From contig JANQLI010000142.1 in assembly GCA_028280675.1 (NCBI GenBank), positions 1 to 9,547 on the forward strand: a stretch of 9,547 nucleotides of DNA, read 5' to 3'. This DNA is from Alphaproteobacteria bacterium. Lineage in GTDB: Bacteria; Pseudomonadota; Alphaproteobacteria; SMXP01. Under the pieces are notes generated by a model. That model searched no databases. It had not been told where the DNA came from and saw nothing but the letters and a program-made list of their open reading frames with translations. Below are positions 1 through 6,667 of this stretch, one piece after another (within the stretch, counting starts at the first letter, position 1; each line of letters begins with the position of its first letter). The translations under genes and the position numbers were made by a program.

Positions 1-242
1 CGGATCGCATCAATGGCTTTGTCGTCGGTCACCGTCAGCCGCGCATTGAGATCTAAGCGGTTACGGAGGTGCACGGGAAATTTTCGTCCAATGGGCTCAA
101 CGCGCGCCAACATGCGATAAGGCCAACTGGCGAGGTGTGTTTTGTTTTTTGTATAGATAGTGATGCCGCGGCGGCCTATATCAATGCGCACATCCCACGG
201 CCGTGTTGTTTTGCCATCGAAATATGTTGCTGAATATTTCAT
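1..242 (-). CDS. M48-type metallopeptidase, N-terminal part only (runs off left edge)
   Basis: Reading the minus strand from an ATG at 242-240 gives an open frame of 80 codons that reaches the window edge without a stop. It starts MKYSATYFDGKTTRPWDVRI and continues with beta-rich sequence (GRRGITIYT, then LASWPYRMLARVEPIG). From family knowledge, a short beta-rich domain beginning 'a-x-Y-FDG-x-t' sits at the N-terminus of many M48 metallopeptidases, which are Zn-dependent, membrane-associated or periplasmic quality-control proteases. The catalytic HExxH motif would lie outside the window, so catalysis cannot be confirmed. The start lies 2 nt after the stop of the upstream DUF898 gene, with G-rich sequence just before it, so the two are almost certainly cotranscribed and translationally coupled. 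DUF898-M48 neighbours recur in other proteobacteria as far as I recall. If it is not a peptidase, it is an uncharacterised protein sharing only this N-terminal domain. Confidence 0.72.
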   Translation of the reverse strand, partial: MKYSATYFDGKTTRPWDVRIDIGRRGITIYTKNKTHLASWPYRMLARVEPIGRKFPVHLRNRLDLNARLTVTDDKAIDAI

Positions 243-244
243 CT

Positions 245-1582
245 TTACACCGCCCCGATGTCAAAGAATTCAGCAAGCCCCTCACCCGCCCACGGATAAG
301 GGGCATCGCTTTGCGCAATCCCATCAAGATCGATTTCCCCTTCCGCACGGATGCGGGTGAACCAATAGCGAAAGGTGCGCATCTGTGTGATTGGCAATCC
401 AAAGCCAAATGTAAAAATCAGAATCAGTGTATTGATCAGATTGAGATACATCACTGACCATCCGCCTGCGCGAAAAGTAAACCGCAATCCATCCAGCCGT
501 GTACATTCCGCAAAATAACGTAATTCTTTGGCCCTGTAACACGCCATTGTGATCGATAACACAATCCCGGCGATTGCATAAAACACCAATGTGGATACGA
601 GGATAAAAGCAAATTCATCGGTGCTTAAATTCAAGATGGACGCATCGAATGCAGTCCATTGGAAGGCAGACGAATTGCCCAAAACGTCGGTCACAAAGCG
701 CAATCCCATAATGCCTCCAATGATTAATCCAATGAGAGACATAAACCATGCAACAGCATAAGAGGTATAGAGCTCGGTTGGATCGCCGTCGAAATGAAAA
801 CGCCGATCCCCAATGGTCGTGCTGCTCATAATCTGGCGCATTAAGACAAAACGCTGCAAGGGATAGGCCCAAAGCAATGTGGCAAAGGTCAGATAGATGA
901 ACAATAAAGTACGGATAGCATAAGAAATCCACGACCCCTTGAGCCCCATTCTTACGCCGCGCCATAAGGTGCGGCTGAGGCGATAACGATGGGTGCGGTA
1001 TTTGGCAGCCCCATAGAGAAACGCAAACCCTAGATAAACTGCAATCCCGTAAGGAATGGTGAACGGGCTATCGGGCTCGACAAATAAACGCATCCATAGT
1101 GATGCGCCGACAAGCGGGATCACCAGGATCAAAAGGATGACCACAAACCCGAGAAAGAGTTCCAATGACGTGCCGGTATATTCAACCGAATCATCAAGAA
1201 CCTTGATCCGGCTCCACAGATAGTGACGGACGCGGGTCCGCGCCCAGAAACGATAGAGTGTCAGGGTGAGGATATTGAGGATTCCGTTGCGCACCGCAAT
1301 CCCTGTCATTTCCCGCAGCTTCATCTTCGTTGAAAATGTGATTTTGTGATGCGGCCATGTCGCATCTGGCGCCGGAGGTTCTGGTGGAATCTCTTCCTCT
1401 AAGATCGGCATTTCCTTATGGCCGGTCATCAGAGCAAAGCGCGCCATGAAATCGTGGATCGCCTCGCGCCATGTTCGGGACTTAGGCGTGACTGACGATG
1501 CAGTCTCTTGGGCGCTCTCAGATGAACGCACCTGATGGGTGGACGCGCCCCCCTGGCGATATCTCCGCCGTTTACGCAACAT
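245..1582 (-). CDS. DUF898 / YjgN-family multi-pass inner-membrane protein
   Basis: The product has 445 residues from the ATG at 1582. Residues 1-80 are cytoplasmic-looking: a very basic start (MLRKRRRYR), a Ser/Thr stretch, then a Pro/Glu-rich linker near residues 60-73. DUF898 homology begins around residue 81 with the hallmark 'RNGILNILTLTLYRFWARTRVRHYLW', seen here as its parts ILTLTLYRFW and ARTRVRHYLW. A second hallmark follows at about 194-213 (KYRTHRYRLSRTLWRG). Six hydrophobic helices are visible at roughly 141-166, 175-193, 217-240, 274-294, 323-346 and 375-397. The family has no established biochemical function; YjgN of E. coli is uncharacterised. An upstream TTG at 1603 would add seven residues, but the Shine-Dalgarno-like tract lies inside that extension, so the ATG is preferred. 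The stop is 2 nt before an M48-type peptidase start, suggesting a functional pair, perhaps in envelope protein turnover (inference). Confidence 0.88.
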   Translation of the reverse strand: MLRKRRRYRQGGASTHQVRSSESAQETASSVTPKSRTWREAIHDFMARFALMTGHKEMPILEEEIPPEPPAPDATWPHHKITFSTKMKLREMTGIAVRNGILNILTLTLYRFWARTRVRHYLWSRIKVLDDSVEYTGTSLELFLGFVVILLILVIPLVGASLWMRLFVEPDSPFTIPYGIAVYLGFAFLYGAAKYRTHRYRLSRTLWRGVRMGLKGSWISYAIRTLLFIYLTFATLLWAYPLQRFVLMRQIMSSTTIGDRRFHFDGDPTELYTSYAVAWFMSLIGLIIGGIMGLRFVTDVLGNSSAFQWTAFDASILNLSTDEFAFILVSTLVFYAIAGIVLSITMACYRAKELRYFAECTRLDGLRFTFRAGGWSVMYLNLINTLILIFTFGFGLPITQMRTFRYWFTRIRAEGEIDLDGIAQSDAPYPWAGEGLAEFFDIGAV

Positions 1583-1588
1583 GAACGA

Positions 1589-1601
1589 CCCTTTACCCCT
1601 C
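1589..1601 (-). promoter_or_regulatory. Ribosome binding site deciding the DUF898 start
   Basis: On the minus strand the purine tract GAGGGGTAAAGGG precedes the ATG at 1582. Its AAAGGG part ends 6 nt before that ATG. The alternative TTG at 1603 overlaps the first G of the tract and has no purine-rich sequence of its own upstream, so this site supports the shorter protein. Confidence 0.6.
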
Positions 1602-1808
1602 AACGCACATACTGGGTCTTAGTGTAATCGCGCCCTTGGGGAGAGGCTAGTTCTAATCAGAGCCGTCTCCATAAACCTGGCAAGGTCTGTGCAAAGGGTT
1701 TGCTGACATATGAACAGTGCTAAACCTCTATAAAGGGAAAATTATCTAAGCTACTGTTTTATATTAATTATTCGAATTGAATCTGTGGAATTTCTGGTTT
1801 TCGCACCA

Positions 1809-1837
1809 TTCTGGCACAGGCGCAATCGTTTCATAAT
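1809..1837 (+). promoter_or_regulatory. Weak candidate promoter for galU
   Basis: CATAAT at 1832-1837 matches the -10 consensus at five of six positions. TTCTGG at 1809-1814 lies 17 nt upstream but matches only the TT of a -35 box. The predicted transcription start, around 1844, would fall on the 13-bp palindrome. This is a candidate only; the -35 is poor and AT-rich sequence elsewhere in the region could serve instead. Confidence 0.22.
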
Positions 1838-1843
1838 GTTCAC

Positions 1844-1856
1844 TTGCCTTAGGCAA
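1844..1856. repeat. 13-bp palindrome upstream of galU (possible operator)
   Basis: TTGCCTTAGGCAA consists of perfect 6-bp arms TTGCCT/AGGCAA that differ only at the central base, in effect TTGCC-TTA-GGCAA. It lies about 90 nt before the galU start and next to the best -10 candidate. Its size and symmetry fit a dimeric repressor site, but no regulator can be named and chance occurrence is possible. Confidence 0.35.
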
Positions 1857-1942
1857 CATGACATGGCAGACACACACCGATGCACCAACACGTCCTCGTG
1901 AATGCGCGCCTTGGTCAAGACATTAAAGGCTGAATAATCAAT

Positions 1943-2806
1943 ATGGACACCGTCCGCAAAGCAGTATTCCCCGTTGCCGGTCTCGGCACCCGCTTCCTCC
2001 CCGCCACAAAGGCGATGCCAAAAGAAATGCTGACGATCGTGGATCGTCCGCTTATTCAATATGTCGTGGAAGAGGCAAAGGCTGCCGGTATCGAAGAATT
2101 TATCTTCGTCACTGGGCGCGGAAAGTCGAGCCTCGAAGACCATTTCGATATGGCTTATGAGCTCGAAGACACCTTATCAAAGCGTGACAAGGTACAGCAG
2201 CTCGAAGACCTACACGCTTGGCTCCCCGATGCCGGGCATGTCATCTATACACGACAGCAAGCGCCGCTCGGCTTAGGGCATGCGGTATGGTGCGCGCGTC
2301 ACATCGTCGGCAATGAACCTTTTGCCGTCTTGCTTCCTGATGAATTGGTTCTTTCAGACACGCCCTGCCTGAAACAGATGATGGGCGTATATGCCCAAGT
2401 GGGCGGGAATGTTTTGGCGACAATGGACGTACCCAAAGATCAGACCAATCGCTATGGCATTCTGGCCATCGCTAAAGATGATGGCCGCAAGGTTGAAGTC
2501 ACGGGCTTGGTTGAAAAGCCCGACCCATCCGACGCGCCATCGAATTTAAGCATTACCGGGCGCTACATTCTTCAGCCCGAAGTCTTCGGTCATTTATCGA
2601 AAAAGGAACGCGGCGCGGGCAACGAGATTCAACTGACAGACGCCATGGCGAAAATGATCGGAAGCCACCCCTTCCACGGCTATCGCTTTGACGGGGAGCG
2701 GCATGATTGCGGTCATGCGCTAGGGTTTTTGAAAGCCAATATGGCTTTTGCGCTGCAGCGCGATGAACTCGCGGCTGATCTTAAGGAATTCCTTAAAGAT
2801 CTCTAA
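1943..2806 (+). CDS. galU: UTP-glucose-1-phosphate uridylyltransferase
   Basis: This enzyme catalyses UTP + glucose-1-phosphate to UDP-glucose + PPi in the cytoplasm, the entry point for UDP-sugars used in LPS, capsule and exopolysaccharide. The 287-residue protein is full length for bacterial GalU. It shows the nucleotidyltransferase signature GLGTRFLPATKAMPKEML at residues 13-30 (R17 and K27 in the NTP-binding loop). It also has the base-recognition segment RQQAPLGLGHAV at 104-115, the metal-binding LPDEL around D133, a VEKP motif near 190 for the sugar-phosphate site, and a C-terminal 'FDGERHDCGHALGF' region. The ATG at 1943 starts directly before the conserved core (MDTVRKAVFPVAGLG); an AAAGG about 13 nt upstream is a rather distant Shine-Dalgarno. 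It is followed 68 nt downstream by the UDP-glucose dehydrogenase gene that uses its product. The last codons are embedded in a long palindrome. Confidence 0.97.
   Translation: MDTVRKAVFPVAGLGTRFLPATKAMPKEMLTIVDRPLIQYVVEEAKAAGIEEFIFVTGRGKSSLEDHFDMAYELEDTLSKRDKVQQLEDLHAWLPDAGHVIYTRQQAPLGLGHAVWCARHIVGNEPFAVLLPDELVLSDTPCLKQMMGVYAQVGGNVLATMDVPKDQTNRYGILAIAKDDGRKVEVTGLVEKPDPSDAPSNLSITGRYILQPEVFGHLSKKERGAGNEIQLTDAMAKMIGSHPFHGYRFDGERHDCGHALGFLKANMAFALQRDELAADLKEFLKDL
2777..2801. repeat. Near-perfect 25-bp palindrome over the galU 3' end
   Basis: The core TTAAGGAATTCCTTAA (2781-2796) is a perfect 16-bp palindrome. GATC flanks it on both sides (2777-2780 and 2798-2801), with a single unpaired A at 2797. 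As RNA it would fold into a stem of about 10 bp with one bulge and an AAUU loop. It encodes the C-terminal DLKEFLKD repeat of GalU. No run of T follows on either strand, so it does not look like an intrinsic terminator. Confidence 0.7.
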
Positions 2807-2826
2807 GTAAAATAGGAATAGAGGCA

Positions 2827-2846
2827 TATGAACGGCGGCGTTCATA
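2827..2846 (+). repeat. Hairpin in the galU-UDP-glucose dehydrogenase gap
   Basis: TATGAACG and CGTTCATA form a perfect 8-bp stem around a GCGG tetraloop. It lies 21 nt after the galU stop and 28 nt before the dehydrogenase start. There is no following T tract. It could stabilise or mark a processing point in the two-gene mRNA. It also overlaps the ATG of a 20-codon frame (2828-2890) that runs past the dehydrogenase start. Confidence 0.5.
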
Positions 2847-2863
2847 GCGAATATGAAGGTATT

Positions 2864-2867
2864 GAGG
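2864..2867 (+). promoter_or_regulatory. Ribosome binding site of UDP-glucose 6-dehydrogenase
   Basis: GAGG is followed by a 7-nt spacer and the ATG at 2875. This is a near-ideal Shine-Dalgarno and fixes the start of the dehydrogenase. It is far better placed than the site before galU. Confidence 0.75.
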
Positions 2868-2874
2868 TAACAAA

Positions 2875-4191
2875 ATGCGCGTATCAATGATTGGCACTGG
2901 GTATGTGGGACTTGTGTCTGGCGCCTGTTTTTCGGATTTTGGCCATGACGTCATCTGCGTTGACAAAGATGAGTCTAAAATCGCCATGTTAAAAGACGGC
3001 AAGATGCCGATCTTTGAGCCTGGTTTGGACACTTTGGTGGACGATAATGTCAAAGCCGGTCGCCTGACCTTCACCACAGATTTACCATCCGCTGTTGCGC
3101 GATCCGATGCGGTGTTTATTGCCGTGGGCACCCCAAGCCGCCGCGGGGATGGCTTTGCTGATCTATCCTATGTGTACGCCGCCGCTGAAGAGATCGCTGA
3201 TTCATTGAACGGCTATACGGTTGTGGTCACCAAATCCACTGTGCCTGTCGGAACCGGTGCGGAAGTGGAGCGCATCATTAAAGAGCGCCGCCCAGATGCG
3301 GATTTTGCTGTCGCCTCAAATCCCGAATTTCTCCGCGAAGGGGCGGCGATTGACGATTTCAAACGCCCTGACCGGGTTGTTGTGGGCACCGATGATGAGC
3401 GCGCCCGCCAAGTGATGCGGGAGCTTTACCGCCCGCTCTATCTCAGTGAAACGCCTATCCTTTTTACTGAGCGTCAAACATCCGAGCTGATCAAATATGC
3501 TGGCAATGCCTTCTTGGCCACCAAGATCACCTTTATCAATGAAATGGCGGACCTGTGTGAAAAAGTGGGCGCCAACGTGCAAGATGTCAGCAAGGGGATT
3601 GGGCTGGATGGCCGTATTGGCCGCAAATTCTTACATGCAGGGCCAGGCTATGGCGGGTCATGTTTCCCTAAAGACACGCTGGCCCTCACACGTACTGCGG
3701 CTGAACATGATGCGCCAACGCGTATCGTCGAAGCCGTGGTGCAGATCAACGAAGATCGTAAACTGAAGATGGCGGACAAGATCATTCAAGCCTGCGGCGG
3801 GTCTGTTGATGGCAAAACCATTGCCGTGTTGGGGCTGACCTTTAAACCCAATACCGATGACATGCGCGATAGCCCCAGCTTGAGCATTATTCCAGTGTTG
3901 GAACGCAACGGCGCGACGGTCCGCGCCTTTGATCCTGAAGGCATGGACGAAGCCAAAGGCGATCTGCCAAATATCACCTATTGCGAAGATTCATATTCCA
4001 CCATGGAAGCGGCTGACGCTCTTGTGATTTTGACAGAATGGAATGAATTCCGGGCGCTCGATTTACGCCGTGCGAAAGAGCTCTTAAGCAAACCCTTGCT
4101 GATTGATTTACGGAATATCTACAGCCCTGAAGTGGCTGGTGAGGCTGGCTTCATCTATCACAGCATTGGACGGTCTCCCGTCAACGCTTAA
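2875..4191 (+). CDS. ugd: UDP-glucose 6-dehydrogenase
   Basis: This cytoplasmic enzyme oxidises UDP-glucose to UDP-glucuronate with two NAD+ in two successive steps. The 438-residue length is typical. The N-terminal Rossmann motif is GTGYVG at residues 7-12. Other landmarks are STVPVGTG in the NAD domain, NPEFLREGAAIDDF beginning at N149 (E151 the likely general acid/base), and LIKYAGNAF with K207 and N211. GGSCFPKDT carries the catalytic thiol C263 and D267. These spacings (K to N +4, C to D +4) match the well-studied streptococcal enzyme. The C-terminal UDP-binding domain carries the typical GLTFKPNTDDMRDSPSL. It lies downstream of galU, which makes its substrate. Its product is the substrate of the 4-epimerase encoded at 7290-8270 on the other strand. 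The stop lies 6 nt from the stop of the convergent hldD gene. Rhizobial homologues are often called rkpK. Confidence 0.96.
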   Translation: MRVSMIGTGYVGLVSGACFSDFGHDVICVDKDESKIAMLKDGKMPIFEPGLDTLVDDNVKAGRLTFTTDLPSAVARSDAVFIAVGTPSRRGDGFADLSYVYAAAEEIADSLNGYTVVVTKSTVPVGTGAEVERIIKERRPDADFAVASNPEFLREGAAIDDFKRPDRVVVGTDDERARQVMRELYRPLYLSETPILFTERQTSELIKYAGNAFLATKITFINEMADLCEKVGANVQDVSKGIGLDGRIGRKFLHAGPGYGGSCFPKDTLALTRTAAEHDAPTRIVEAVVQINEDRKLKMADKIIQACGGSVDGKTIAVLGLTFKPNTDDMRDSPSLSIIPVLERNGATVRAFDPEGMDEAKGDLPNITYCEDSYSTMEAADALVILTEWNEFRALDLRRAKELLSKPLLIDLRNIYSPEVAGEAGFIYHSIGRSPVNA

Positions 4192-4197
4192 AATACT
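4192..4197. other. Six-nucleotide convergent junction
   Basis: The plus-strand dehydrogenase stop TAA (4189-4191) and the minus-strand hldD stop TAA (4198-4200) face each other across only six bases. The only local structures are a 5-bp hairpin at 4169-4182 (GACGG, tctc, CCGTC) and an AT-rich bulged stem at 4185-4203 spanning both stops. Neither has a U tract. Both messages therefore probably run into the opposite gene before ending. Confidence 0.55.
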
Positions 4198-5211
4198 TTA
4201 GCGGTAAGGGTCATCTGTCCAAAGATAATTCTGAACATAATCAGCCACGCCTTCTTCCAAGGAGGTGAAGGTCTCCGCAAAACCCGCCTGCACAAGCTTC
4301 GTCATATTGGCCTGCGTGAAGTATTGATACTTATCGCGAATCTCAAGAGGCGTATCGACATAAGTGATGCTTGGCTGCCGGTTGAGCGCAGCGAAGACAG
4401 CGCGGGCGAGGTCGGCAAAGCTGCGAGCTTGACCCGTGCCTAGATTATAAAGCCCGCTCACATTGGGATTTTTTGCCAGCCATTGCACAACGCGGACACA
4501 ATCATCGACATAGACAAAATCACGGAGCTGTCCGCCATCTTCATAATTGGGGTGATGGGACTTAAATAACGTCACGCTTTCACCTGCCGCGGCTTTCGGG
4601 AAAACATGTGCGATCACACTCTTCATTGAGCCCTTATGATATTCATTCGGGCCATACACATTAAAAAATTTCAGACCAGCCCATTGCGCCGGTGCCGGGC
4701 CGCCTTGCGCCAAAGTAAGCGCAACAAAGCGGTCAAACACATGTTTGCTCCAACCATAGGCATTTAAGGGTTTGAGTTTCTCAAGCTCAACCTGGCTTTC
4801 GCCGTCATCGAAGCCCTCACCGCCATCGCCATAAGTCGCGGCCGATGAAGCATAGATGAGACGTTTGCCCTCTTGCGCGCACCAATGCCATAAGTCACGC
4901 GAGAGATGAAAATTATTGCGCATAATGGCATCGACATTGGTTTCCGTTGTCGCGGAAATAGCGCCCATATGAATGATCGTATCAATGCTATGTGCATTGC
5001 CCTTGAGAAAGTCTGGCAGGTCTTCTGGGAACACATGATCGGCAATGTCATGTTTGGCGAGATTTCGCCAGCGTTCATCTTGACCAAGCCAATCACTCAC
5101 GATGACATCAGCGTCCTTGGCATGGGCCGCAACAATGTTTGAGCCGATAAAACCCGCACCGCCTGTCACAAGTATGGTTGGACGTTTCGCGCTCACAAGA
5201 TTATCCCTCAT
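4198..5211 (-). CDS. hldD: ADP-L-glycero-D-manno-heptose 6-epimerase
   Basis: This enzyme inverts C6 of ADP-D-glycero-D-manno-heptose to give the L-glycero form used by heptosyltransferases for the LPS inner core. The 337-residue protein is an extended short-chain dehydrogenase. It has TGGAGFIGSN at 16-25 and the active-site Ser region ASSAATYG at 121-128. The catalytic pair is Y152/K156 (YGWSK). The HldD-type segment FFNVYGPNEYHKGSMKS separates it from the GalE-like epimerases in the same operon. The ATG at 5211 overlaps the end of hldE by 11 nt. A GTG at 5196 (codon 6) sits 8 nt after GAGGG and may be the true start, giving a 332-residue protein that still keeps the whole NAD(P) motif. This is the last gene of the minus-strand operon; rfaD and gmhD are older names. 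Confidence 0.95.
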   Translation of the reverse strand: MRDNLVSAKRPTILVTGGAGFIGSNIVAAHAKDADVIVSDWLGQDERWRNLAKHDIADHVFPEDLPDFLKGNAHSIDTIIHMGAISATTETNVDAIMRNNFHLSRDLWHWCAQEGKRLIYASSAATYGDGGEGFDDGESQVELEKLKPLNAYGWSKHVFDRFVALTLAQGGPAPAQWAGLKFFNVYGPNEYHKGSMKSVIAHVFPKAAAGESVTLFKSHHPNYEDGGQLRDFVYVDDCVRVVQWLAKNPNVSGLYNLGTGQARSFADLARAVFAALNRQPSITYVDTPLEIRDKYQYFTQANMTKLVQAGFAETFTSLEEGVADYVQNYLWTDDPYR

Positions 5212-6667
5212 TGATCTTCTTGATGGTATTCGTTGTGCTCAACTCTGGAGCAAGGCCTGCAAGATAAACGCGGCCGCCATAAGATTTTACAATATCGCCG
5301 CCAACAACGTCTTCTTCCTTGTAATCGGCTCCTTTAATCAGAACATCTGGCCGCAATGTTTCAATCAGGCTTAAAGGCGTATCTTCATCGAACAGAACAA
5401 CGCCATCAACGGCCCCAACGGATGCAAGAACAATGGCGCGCGCGGTTTCATGATTGATAGGCCGCGTTTCCCCTTTGAGGCGTTTCACCGAAGCATCGGT
5501 GTTCAATCCGACAATCAAGCGGTCACATTGCTCTTTTGCCTGACCAAGTAAGGAGACATGCCCAGCATGGATCAGGTCAAAACAGCCATTGGTAAATCCT
5601 ATGGTTTCCCCATTGGCTTTCCATTTGGCCACGTGATCTTGAATGACCTCAAGAGGATGGATTTTTGCTTCCACGCTATCAAATTCGGCATGTTGTAATT
5701 GATCGAGAAGCTCGCTGGCGTAGACCACGGCTGTGCCCATTTTACCAATGACGATGTTGCAGGTTTTATTCGCCAATTGCGTGGCCTCGGGAAGGGATGC
5801 GCCAGCACCCATGCTCAAGGCGAGAGACGCCAAAGCCGTATCGCCTGCCCCTGAAACATCGAAAACTTCTGTGCTTTTTTCTTGACTGTGAAAGGCTGGT
5901 TGATCTCGCTCAACAAGGCTCATCCCTTCTTCCGAGCGTGTGACAAGAACGGCGCCGATGGATGTCTCATGAAGCGTTTTTTCCGCCGCTGCGACAGCCG
6001 CAGCGGCGCCCTTTGTCACCATCCCTGTGGCTAAAGATAATTCTTTGCTGTTTGGTTTAATCACACTCACGCCGTTATAGCGTGTAAAGTCTTTACTTTT
6101 TGGGTCAACGATGGTTGGGATACCCGCCCTCTTTGCAGCTTCAATGCCTGCCTTTAAAAGGTCATCACTGAGGCAGCCTTTGGCATAATCGGAAAACACC
6201 ACCACATCGCACTCACTAAGAGCGTCTTGATAGGCTTGGATCAATTGGTCAATGGCGCTTTCATTCAGCGGGCCGGTATCTTCCCGATCAGCGCGGAGCA
6301 ATTGCTGCCCACGGGCCACATAACGGGTTTTTAAAGTGGTCCGCCGTCCAGGCACTGTCACCAAATCAGCGCCTAATTTTTCTTCTTCCGCGATGAGTCT
6401 GACAACCTCGTTGCCGCCGTCGTCATCGCCAACGATCGCAATCACGGTTGCTTGCCCGCCAAGGGCAACCACGTTCCGCGCGACATTCCCGACAGCACCA
6501 AGCATCACGCTTTCACTTTCATACGCCATCACAGGAATGGGTCCTTCTGCGGAGATGCGGTCCACCTTCCCATAGACATAACGATCCACCATGATATCGC
6601 CAACGCACAGCACTCTGACCTTCGGAAACTGTGAGACATAAGATGAGAGTTGATGATAATCGCTCAT
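5201..6667 (-). CDS. hldE: Bifunctional heptose-7-phosphate kinase / heptose-1-phosphate adenylyltransferase
   Basis: The N-terminal ribokinase-like half phosphorylates D-glycero-D-manno-heptose-7-phosphate at C1. The C-terminal half, after a phosphatase step, transfers AMP from ATP to heptose-1-phosphate to make ADP-D,D-heptose. The 488 residues match the fused (E. coli RfaE) form. Kinase landmarks are the substrate-binding GAVGNVARNV near 57-66 and VSGAGDTALA at 271-280, with D276 as catalytic base. The adenylyltransferase begins near residue 355 with FTNGCFDLIHAGH, whose HxGH motif is H367-H370. It continues with LNTDASVKRLKG and ends at TTNTIKKI. The start ATG overlaps the gmhA stop as ATGA (4 nt), with AAGG 9 nt upstream. 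The 3' end overlaps hldD by 11 nt. Both overlaps point to translational coupling of the heptose genes. The older name is rfaE. No GmhB phosphatase is encoded in the window. Confidence 0.96.
   Translation of the reverse strand: MSDYHQLSSYVSQFPKVRVLCVGDIMVDRYVYGKVDRISAEGPIPVMAYESESVMLGAVGNVARNVVALGGQATVIAIVGDDDGGNEVVRLIAEEEKLGADLVTVPGRRTTLKTRYVARGQQLLRADREDTGPLNESAIDQLIQAYQDALSECDVVVFSDYAKGCLSDDLLKAGIEAAKRAGIPTIVDPKSKDFTRYNGVSVIKPNSKELSLATGMVTKGAAAAVAAAEKTLHETSIGAVLVTRSEEGMSLVERDQPAFHSQEKSTEVFDVSGAGDTALASLALSMGAGASLPEATQLANKTCNIVIGKMGTAVVYASELLDQLQHAEFDSVEAKIHPLEVIQDHVAKWKANGETIGFTNGCFDLIHAGHVSLLGQAKEQCDRLIVGLNTDASVKRLKGETRPINHETARAIVLASVGAVDGVVLFDEDTPLSLIETLRPDVLIKGADYKEEDVVGGDIVKSYGGRVYLAGLAPELSTTNTIKKINEG
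5204..5209 (-). promoter_or_regulatory. Shine-Dalgarno candidate supporting an alternative GTG start of hldD
   Basis: GAGGGA on the minus strand overlaps the last codons of hldE. Its GAGGG lies 8 nt upstream of GTG at 5196-5194. The annotated ATG at 5211 has only the weaker AAGAAG upstream. Both starts are in frame, so the product differs by five residues. Confidence 0.45.

Larger units (their letters stand above)
1604..1942. other. Divergent intergenic region between DUF898 gene and galU
   Basis: This 339-nt stretch must hold the promoters for both divergent transcription units. The centre (about 1757-1786) is markedly AT-rich. A 13-bp palindrome lies at 1844-1856, and CATAAT at 1832-1837 resembles a -10 box for galU. 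No convincing -35/-10 pair is visible for the minus-strand gene; TACACT on the minus strand (about 1620-1630) is a possible -10 without a recognisable -35. Only very short open frames occur on the plus strand, for example 17 codons at 1880-1933 ending 9 nt before galU and 21 codons at 1836-1901. Neither has a clear ribosome binding site. No RNA gene or intrinsic terminator was recognised. Confidence 0.6.

Noticed and set aside
615..965. 116-codon minus-strand frame inside the DUF898 gene
   Set aside because: It is an out-of-frame reading of the DUF898 membrane-protein codons, which explains its hydrophobic, Cys-rich look.
1633..1642. CCCTTGGGG-type small inverted repeat as a terminator
   Set aside because: The stem is only about 4 bp and there is no T run.
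1812..1826. TGGCAC resembling the first half of a sigma-54 promoter before galU
   Set aside because: The required GC-containing second half is absent at the correct distance.
1751..2143. 130-codon minus-strand frame across the galU promoter region
   Set aside because: It covers the 5' end of galU in antisense and a non-coding AT-rich stretch; its product has low-complexity, Cys/His-scattered composition without family features.
2777..2846. Rho-independent terminator between galU and the dehydrogenase gene
   Set aside because: Both hairpins lack a following T tract on either strand, and the downstream gene is expected to share the transcript.
2793..3131. 112-codon minus-strand frame at the start of the dehydrogenase gene
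   Set aside because: Antisense to the conserved Rossmann region of the dehydrogenase, with no domain of its own.
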